Source: an uncultured Bacilli bacterium (GTDB taxonomy: Bacteria; Bacillota_I; Bacilli_A; RF39; UBA660). Taken from it: a stretch of DNA of 43,544 nt. Every line of letters begins with the position of its first letter. Within the stretch, counting starts at the first letter, position 1. The translations under genes and the position numbers were made by a program. The notes beneath the pieces are model-generated. The model saw nothing but the letters and a program-made list of their open reading frames with translations, was not told where the DNA came from and did no database searches. The stretch lies in contig CANRPY010000011.1 in NCBI GenBank assembly GCA_947632595.1, positions 1 through 43,544 on the forward strand, written 5' to 3'. Below are positions 40,538 to 43,544 of the stretch, one piece after another.

Positions 40538-41545
40538 ATGAAGAAGACAATTCTTACTGGTTTAAGACCAACAGGAAACCTACATTTAGGACATTATTTT
40601 GGAGCCGGTAAGACATGGCGTACAATTCAAGATGATTACGACTTTTACTTAGAAATTGCCGATGTTCAAGCACTAACCGATAATTTTGATAATCCTGAAA
40701 AAGTGAGAAAAAATGTATACGAGATTACAAAAGATTTACTATCTATTGGAATCAATCCTGAAAAAGTACATTTTTTCATTCAATCAAGAATTTCTGAGAT
40801 TGCAGAATTAACAATCTTTTATTCCAATTTAGTGACAGTATCTAGATTACAAAGAAATCCAACTGTAAAAACAGAAATTGCTCAAAAGAAAGAATTATTT
40901 GGAAATGATGGCGAATCCATTACCTATGGTTTTTTAGGATACCCAGTTTCTCAAGCAGCAGATATTACTTGTTTTGATGGAGAAGTAGTTCCTGTTGGAG
41001 AAGATCAAGTTCCTCTACTAGAACAATGTCGTGAAATTGTAAGAAAATTTAATTCCATCTATGGAGAGACTTTAGTAGAGCCACAACAATTACTAAGTAC
41101 AACACCAAGAATTAAAGGATTAGACGGAAATGAAAAAATGGGAAAAAGTCTAGGAAATGCAATCTACCTAGTCGATGATGAAAAAACAATTGAAAAGAAA
41201 GTAATGGCTGCGGTAACAGATCCTAATAAAATTAGAAAAGATGATAAAGCAAACCCAGATGTTTGTATGGTATATTACTATCACAAATTAGTGAATAAAG
41301 AAGAAAACAAGAAAAAGATTTGTGAAGAATGTAAAAATGGAGAAAGAGGATGTGTTGCTTGTAAAAGAGAATTAATAGAAGCAATGAACAATTTCCTAAA
41401 TCCAATTCGTGAAAAAAGAAAATTCTATGAAGAACATCCAGAAGAAGTAGATAAGATACTAGATAAAGGAACAAAAGATGCAAAGAAAAAAGCAATAGAA
41501 ACGATGAAAAGAGTAAAAAAAGCAATCAAGATAGATTACGAATAA
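40538..41545 (+). CDS. trpS: Tryptophanyl-tRNA synthetase
   Basis: A 335-aa class I synthetase that charges tRNA-Trp. The HIGH motif appears as HLGHYFG (with TGLRPTGNLHLG before it) and the KMSKS loop as EKMGKSLGNAI. A small cysteine cluster (CEECKNGERGCVACKRE, residues ~268-284) is typical of TrpRS in related anaerobes. SD AAGGAGTGA precedes the ATG. No T-box is present upstream. All Trp codons I checked in neighbouring genes are TGG. Confidence 0.96.
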   Translation: MKKTILTGLRPTGNLHLGHYFGAGKTWRTIQDDYDFYLEIADVQALTDNFDNPEKVRKNVYEITKDLLSIGINPEKVHFFIQSRISEIAELTIFYSNLVTVSRLQRNPTVKTEIAQKKELFGNDGESITYGFLGYPVSQAADITCFDGEVVPVGEDQVPLLEQCREIVRKFNSIYGETLVEPQQLLSTTPRIKGLDGNEKMGKSLGNAIYLVDDEKTIEKKVMAAVTDPNKIRKDDKANPDVCMVYYYHKLVNKEENKKKICEECKNGERGCVACKRELIEAMNNFLNPIREKRKFYEEHPEEVDKILDKGTKDAKKKAIETMKRVKKAIKIDYE

Positions 41546-41559
41546 TCTATCTTTTTTTT
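41529..41559 (+). terminator. Intrinsic terminator of trpS
   Basis: 10-bp stem AGATAGATTA/TAATCTATCT (41529-41538 with 41543-41552), loop CGAA, eight-T run. The trpS stop codon TAA begins the 3' arm. Confidence 0.93.
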
Positions 41560-41741
41560 AGACAAAAAAGAAAGAGAAGGAAAATTCCCAGAAAGAAAGA
41601 AAGACACTCTACTCTTGTAAAACAAAACAAGAAAAACTGCATAATAGAATAATCAAAACTAAATAAATTAAGATAAATAAAGAAAAATAGAATTCCATAA
41701 CAAATCAAAAAAATACTAAGTAAATATCCAAAGATTTTCAT
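41547..41741 (-). CDS. Possible 64-aa membrane protein
   Basis: A 64-aa hydrophobic product with two predicted membrane helices (~residues 4-24 and 46-61) and a KKR end. It lies between the rmuC terminator and the trpS terminator. No SD precedes the ATG; a TAGAAT box five nt upstream would allow leaderless expression at best. AT-rich DNA easily gives such frames, so it may not be a gene. Confidence 0.35.
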   Translation of the reverse strand: MKIFGYLLSIFLICYGILFFFIYLNLFSFDYSIMQFFLFCFTRVECLSFFLGIFLLFLFCLKKR

Positions 41742-41752
41742 AGTAAATTCTA

Positions 41753-41780
41753 TAAAAAAAAGAAGAAATTATTCTTCTTT
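41753..41780 (-). terminator. Intrinsic terminator of rmuC
   Basis: Minus-strand stem AAAGAAGAA/TTCTTCTTT (41772-41780 with 41759-41767); the 4-nt loop holds the stop codon TAA; T-run follows. Confidence 0.85.
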
Positions 41781-42839
41781 CTGATCAATTTCTTGTAAAT
41801 TAACTTGATGAATAGAATCAAATTTTTTAGAGATTTTATCCGTTGTAATAGAAACATTTTGCGCATCTCGATTCACCGCTTCGATACTCTTCGCAAGCTT
41901 ATCCCAACGTTCACGATATCTTGCAAACTCAAGACCAAGCTTATTTAACTCTTCATGAATAACCGTTGTATAACGATCTCTCTCCATATTCTTTAAAATC
42001 ATCTGAATAACGGTCAAAGTAGATATTAAAGTAGTTGGACTAGTAATCCATACTCTTTGTTTATAAGAATACTGTATTAAATCAGAATGATAAGCATTGA
42101 CTTCTGCAAAAATAGCTTCAGCTGGTAAAAATAAAATTGCTTGATCCGTAGTTTCTCCAGGAATAATATATTTATCATGAATCGCATCAATATGCTTTTT
42201 CATATCCGCTTTAAAGAGTTTCTCATAGTACTCTCTCTTCTCTAAAGAATTCTTTTTATCCACCATAAGTTGATAATGTTCTAAAGGAAACTTAGAATCA
42301 ATACAAATTGTTCCTAAAGGTTCTGGTGCAAATAATACCGCATCCGCAATAACCCCTGTAGAAAAAGTATATTGAAGTCGATAAATAGAATCATTCCCAT
42401 CTCCAAATACATTAGACAAAATATGTTTTAAATGAACTTCTCCATAAACACCTCTTGTCTTTTTATCCGTTAAAACACTTTGTAAAGAAACAATATCAGA
42501 AGATAATCCCTCTATCTTTTTTTGTGCCTCATCAATCTTAGAAAGTCTCTCCATAACATTTAAGAAAGTTTGATTAGTCTTCTCAAAATTCTGATCTAAT
42601 CTCTCATTTACCTTTTCACGAATTTGAAGAAGTCTCTCCTCCACACTTTCACTTAACTTAGTAAAATCATCATTTAAATGATGAGACAAATCACTTTTAA
42701 ATTCTCCCAATTCTCGAACAATTTCTACTTCTAATTTTCCAAGTCTTTCTGTAATTTTTGCTTCATTCATAGTTTTCGATAAAGAAAAAAGAACAAGAAT
42801 CAAAATAATAATTAATAATACAACAATAAGGGTATCCAT
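41769..42839 (-). CDS. rmuC: RmuC family DNA recombination protein
   Basis: A 356-aa RmuC-like protein: one N-terminal membrane helix (residues ~3-21), a coiled coil (~30-125), then the RmuC nuclease-fold core with TRGVYGEVHLKHILSNVFG, ICIDSKFPLEHYQLMVD, AILFLPAEAIFAEVNAY and VWITSPTTLISTLTVIQMIL. Family members limit DNA rearrangement at inverted repeats; an endonuclease role is predicted, not shown. It lies 9 nt after the VTT-domain gene, so both share a transcript. Confidence 0.93.
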   Translation of the reverse strand: MDTLIVVLLIIILILVLFSLSKTMNEAKITERLGKLEVEIVRELGEFKSDLSHHLNDDFTKLSESVEERLLQIREKVNERLDQNFEKTNQTFLNVMERLSKIDEAQKKIEGLSSDIVSLQSVLTDKKTRGVYGEVHLKHILSNVFGDGNDSIYRLQYTFSTGVIADAVLFAPEPLGTICIDSKFPLEHYQLMVDKKNSLEKREYYEKLFKADMKKHIDAIHDKYIIPGETTDQAILFLPAEAIFAEVNAYHSDLIQYSYKQRVWITSPTTLISTLTVIQMILKNMERDRYTTVIHEELNKLGLEFARYRERWDKLAKSIEAVNRDAQNVSITTDKISKKFDSIHQVNLQEIDQKEE

Positions 42840-42848
42840 AAAAACCTC

Positions 42849-43427
42849 CTACTCTATTTTCATCTTACGACTAACAATCTTAGAAATCAAATAAGCAAAT
42901 AATAACATACATAAAATAAAGAGAATAGATCGAATATCTGTAAGACTCTCTAATAAACTTTTTCCAATATATCCCCAAAAGATAACAGAGAAAAATTTTC
43001 CAATCAATAAAGACAATAAAAACTTTTCTTTAGAAACTTTAGTAAGTCCAGATAAAATATTAATCAAAAAAGAAGGAGTAAACGGCATAGTAATTAACAA
43101 TACCAATTCACTAAATCGAATCTTTTGAAAACGATCAATAGACTTTCTAATTTTTTGTATCACTTTCTTTTTTAAGACTTTCTGACTAAGTCGATTGCCA
43201 ATCATATAAAATAAAAGATAACAAGCATAGCTTCCTAAACAAGTTGCAATCCAAGAAATAAGAAATCCTGGTAAAAATCCAAAAGCATTTACATTTAAGG
43301 CAACAAAAACGCTAAGTGGCAAGGCAGGAATAAAGCACTCAATAAAAACAAGGAAAAATCCTACAATCATTCCACCCTCGAAAATAAAATCGGTACTATT
43401 GTCAATTACAAAACGAATAATATCCAC
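42849..43427 (-). CDS. VTT/DedA-type (TVP38/TMEM64) membrane protein
   Basis: A 192-aa protein with about five hydrophobic helices. Features of the VTT domain: FFLVFIECFIPALPLSVFVA, GFLISWIATCLGSYACYLLF (with the Gly-containing re-entrant region) and LLITMPFTPSFLINILSGLT. Family proteins are thought to move lipids or lipid-linked carriers across the membrane. Start is GTG 43427, after AAGGTGATAAA; TATAAT at 43446-43451 is just upstream. Confidence 0.87.
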   Translation of the reverse strand: MDIIRFVIDNSTDFIFEGGMIVGFFLVFIECFIPALPLSVFVALNVNAFGFLPGFLISWIATCLGSYACYLLFYMIGNRLSQKVLKKKVIQKIRKSIDRFQKIRFSELVLLITMPFTPSFLINILSGLTKVSKEKFLLSLLIGKFFSVIFWGYIGKSLLESLTDIRSILFILCMLLFAYLISKIVSRKMKIE

Positions 43428-43445
43428 TTTATCACCTTCAAAATC

Positions 43446-43451
43446 ATTATA
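43446..43451 (-). promoter_or_regulatory. -10 element of the VTT-rmuC operon
   Basis: Minus-strand TATAAT, followed 8 nt later by AAGGTGA; the -35 region (TATTCA, 43469-43474) is weak and lies in the end of the upstream gene. Confidence 0.5.
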
Positions 43452-43463
43452 GTATAAAATCCC

Positions 43464-43544
43464 CTATTTGAATACGTTTTTAGAGTATCCTCCCTCTAGA
43501 TTGACACATTGATAACCCAAAGAACGAAGATACTCTACAAGTAA
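43464..43544 (-). CDS. Partial gene: C-terminal end of a rhodanese-like protein
   Basis: The last 26 codons of a gene that enters from the window edge and stops at TAG (43464-43466). The product reads LLVEYLRSLGYQCVNLEGGY and ends SKNVFK. A helix followed by LGY-x-V-x-x-LEGGY is the usual end of a rhodanese (sulfurtransferase) domain. The active-site cysteine loop would lie outside the window, so the call rests on this motif only. Confidence 0.6.
   Translation of the reverse strand, partial: LLVEYLRSLGYQCVNLEGGYSKNVFK

Noticed and set aside
41547-41741. Treating the 64-aa membrane frame as a firm gene
   Set aside because: It has no SD and follows a terminator; kept only as a low-confidence entry.

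Overview
This 43.5 kb window looks like a chromosomal segment of an AT-rich (roughly 30% G+C by eye), anaerobic, endospore-forming Bacillota, probably on the Bacilli/Erysipelotrichia/Mollicutes side. Evidence for sporulation is sigG, yunB, a SpoVID-like protein with its YsxE partner, and a SpoIID-domain/LysM cluster. Rubrerythrin and a phosphoketolase suggest an anaerobic, fermentative cell. No phage, IS, CRISPR or plasmid genes are visible. Nearly all genes are on the minus strand; exceptions are nfu, a 70-aa membrane protein, a rhomboid protease and trpS. The genome is compact: genes abut or overlap, and the intrinsic terminators often include the stop codon of the gene they end.

Layout. 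0-3.3 kb: tRNA-Val, an S1-domain protein divergent from an Nfu-type Fe-S scaffold, then a DUF1292 protein followed by a long acidic repeat protein. 2.98-8.4 kb: yutD, yunB, ylmC-type PRC-barrel, sigG, trmL, a membrane thioredoxin-like protein and a U32 'peptidase'. 8.45-8.66 kb: an apparently unannotated small RNA with its own promoter, two covarying 49-nt tandem hairpin units and an intrinsic terminator. 8.7-15.6 kb: rubrerythrin, ysxE-spoVID, a helical unknown, lon and tig. 15.6-21.4 kb: a small unknown, galE and a NUDIX hydrolase, preceded in one operon by a second DUF1292/repeat-protein pair, a tail-anchored protein and a membrane-anchored Ser/Gly-linker HEXXH protein. 21.4-29.1 kb: cysteine desulfurase, inositol-monophosphatase family protein, phosphoketolase and htpG under a CIRCE operator. 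29.1-34 kb: SpoIID/peptidoglycan-binding protein, beta-sandwich protein, five-LysM protein, CPBP protease and MscS channel. 34.2-39.4 kb: T-box-gatC-gatA-gatB-aspS, the indirect route to Asn-tRNA(Asn) (and possibly Gln-tRNA). 39.4-43.5 kb: small unknown, rhomboid, trpS, rmuC, a VTT-domain membrane protein and the end of a rhodanese-like gene.

Most notable points: (1) the tandem-hairpin RNA at 8.5 kb, where the two copies keep the loop sequence and show two compensatory stem changes; (2) none of 48 genes ends in TGA (32 TAA, 16 TAG), although every reading frame treats TGA as closed, so UGA looks nearly unused here; (3) recurring compaction of expression signals, with -10 boxes directly against GGTGA Shine-Dalgarno sequences and terminator hairpins fused to stop codons; (4) two separate DUF1292-plus-acidic-repeat-protein modules; (5) an Asn T-box whose specifier loop reads GAAC, so it could present both GAA and AAC. 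All functional assignments are from reading the sequence and family knowledge; no database search was run.
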